This document shows positions 62,314 through 64,000 of a stretch of DNA of 64,000 nt, piece after piece. The first letter of the stretch is position 1. Every line of letters starts with the position of its first letter. This DNA comes from Sitta carolinensis (Eukaryota; Chordata; Aves; Passeriformes; Sittidae). The translations under genes were made by a program, and so were the position numbers. The notes under the pieces were generated by a model that saw only the letters and a program-made list of their open reading frames with translations, was not told the origin of the DNA and made no database searches. The DNA is taken from the NCBI GenBank assembly GCA_032173965.1, contig CM063290.1:4043501-4107500 (forward strand), written 5' to 3'.

Positions 62314-64000
62314 GTGAGTGCGGGCGCCGAGCCCCCGGGGACGGCCGGGCGGAGAGGAGCGTCCAGCGGCGCCGCGGGTGTTCGGGGTCCCCGGCACGGG
62401 CTGCCCTGGACGGGCGCCCGGGGATACTCCTGCCTTAAGCCATGGGCATCCCCTGACTTGTGAGGGAGGAGGGAAAGAGCGGAGGAAAAGCACGCCACGA
62501 CCCCCGGCCGTGCCGAGATGGATGTCAAGTGCAGGACTGGTGGTCAGGGTTCAGGGGAGTCTTCCCTTCTCTTGGGATGGCCGTCCCGGTGGACAAGCGT
62601 CTGCCTGAGCAGCCTGTGCCCTGCTCACCCTGCTTCCCTTCACCCCCAGCCCTTGGCTGCCAGTAGTAAGTATATATTCCTTCATAACATACGCCACAAG
62701 TCGCATTTAGTGTGTTCGGAATCCAGCTTTGGTCCTGGTCTTTCTATGTTAAGTGATGTTCAGGACGAAAGGAAGAGGATGTTTGTATGAAAATTTGTTT
62801 CATGGGTTTTTAGGCTGTTTGCCAGGGATCGAGCGATTTCCAGGGGAGTCTGTGAATGGTAACCCAGACGCATCTACTATCAGTTATGCTTCTGGTGTTA
62901 AAAAAACCCAAAAACAAAATACTAGGTGTCTGCAAAATGGAAATCTGAATTTTGTGGGCCAAATTCAGTGGCTCTCCAGCAATAACACATAAAGCAAAAG
63001 AAAGGTCCTGCTTGGGTTCACAGCCCGCTATTAAATAGTAACAGTAACAGGACTTAGTAAGTTTCGGTGCAAGGGTTGCCAGTGCTTCATTGGGCCATTA
63101 AGTTTGAGGGGAGGTGATATAAGCAGAGAACAATGCAGGTTGCATTTTTGGATTAAGAGTGAACACGGTGCCCTTGATAGCTTCCTTCCAGTTATATGTG
63201 TTAAGCACAAGAAGAAGTGTTTTGCATTTGCAGTATTTACTCTCTGCCATCTCTAGCTCCGTAATTTTAAGGAGAGGTATGGAAACTACACTGAGCATTT
63301 GGTATTTGCTGCTGTGTGTGGTTTCTGGTTTGTGTCTGCTCTGGGGCTTTTCTTGACAGAAGTCCGTAGAAGTTACTGTAGAGACTGGCACAGTCTGTGG
63401 CTTTAAAAGACATGTGAGACACTGTCAAAGTATGTGAAATTCCGAACTCTTTGTTTCACAGTCCCTTTAATCCACTTTTTCTTAAGGAAGCAAAGATGCC
63501 TCTGGCTGTCAGCTGGTCGAGGTGTTCATTTGGTCAGACAGTGAACTAAAATGGGAACTCTTGGGTGAAAACCATTTCTTTTTCTTCCGCTGGGTCAGTT
63601 TTAATCTTGATCATTTCCACATGCAATCAAATGGATTCTTGTTTTAGCAAAGGGAGGCTGTGGAGCAAGATCAGGGAGGAAGCAGCCCAGGGTTGTGGGA
63701 GTGAGGAAAAAATCTGCTACACTGGACAGGAATGCTGGCTCATGACACTGGTAATAATTTCACAGGCACTGGAATGTTTCTTTTGAGTCCTGTCCATTGA
63801 CTTTTTATCTGTTAATGCAGTGATCAGTTTAATAATGGCATTGAGTCATAGAGGGTGTTGGTTAACCATTGTGAATACCAACAAACTAACAAGCTGAATG
63901 CCTTAGTCATGATTTATTTTGAGATATAAGCAAGCTATTCTCTCTACTTTCTTACAACAGAAAGTGTCAAGCCCCTTCTCAGACTTGCACTATCAAGGGG
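62314..64000 (+). other. PRKCI: PRKCI intron 1 (continues beyond window)
   Basis: The first 170 bp still belong to the CpG island; the rest is ordinary intron. No PB1-encoding exon 2, transposon or RNA gene is recognised before the window ends. Confidence 0.7.

Noticed and set aside
61456..62463. 335-codon Arg/Pro/Ala-rich plus-strand frame, and 250-codon minus-strand frames in the same place
   Set aside because: These are open only because the CpG island has few stop codons; they conflict with the PRKCI exon and resemble no family.
62314..64000. Search for PRKCI exon 2
   Set aside because: No DNA encoding the DIMITHFEP region with an acceptor was found before the window ends.

Overview
The window is vertebrate nuclear DNA, and almost certainly from a bird. 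The introns are short, the promoters are CpG islands, and several CR1-type LINE 3' ends are present, the characteristic bird interspersed repeat. Four neighbouring genes appear in the order SEC62, GPR160, PHC3, PRKCI, which is the order on human 3q26.2, here packed into about 60 kb. All four were recognised by reading spliced exons against the known vertebrate proteins; no database search was possible. Nothing bacterial, phage-like or CRISPR-like is present.

Layout, left to right. Positions 1-3.7 kb hold a CTTC-rich repeat, unassigned sequence, a CR1 fragment and a GC-rich minisatellite that runs up to the SEC62 promoter. SEC62 (+) spans 3803-18358 in eight coding exons with an intact 400-codon frame. 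Positions 18.4-26 kb are its 3' UTR and intergenic DNA with a GATA microsatellite. GPR160 (+) has a CpG-island promoter near 26.4 kb and one intact coding exon, 27904-28923, followed by a 29-bp minisatellite. PHC3 (-) converges on it: stop codon at 38447, fourteen coding exons up to a start codon at 56492, and a CpG-island promoter near 59.5 kb. A hAT/Charlie-like DNA transposon lies in the likely PHC3 3' UTR or flank (36776-37686). PRKCI (+) starts divergently about 2.7 kb from the PHC3 promoter; only coding exon 1 (62199-62313) is inside the window.

Functionally the genes are unrelated neighbours: an ER translocation and ER-phagy factor (SEC62), an orphan class A-like receptor (GPR160), a Polycomb PRC1 subunit (PHC3) and an atypical protein kinase C (PRKCI). 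I did not find an undescribed biological system. The points most worth checking are: three apparent one-base losses, each in a short C run of the coding strand, that break PHC3 twice and PRKCI exon 1 once (probably assembly error, but they would make annotation pipelines mis-model both genes); a minisatellite carrying roughly eighteen GGGCGG boxes against the SEC62 promoter; and the DNA transposon with 14 identical terminal bases and TCTAG-type target flanks.
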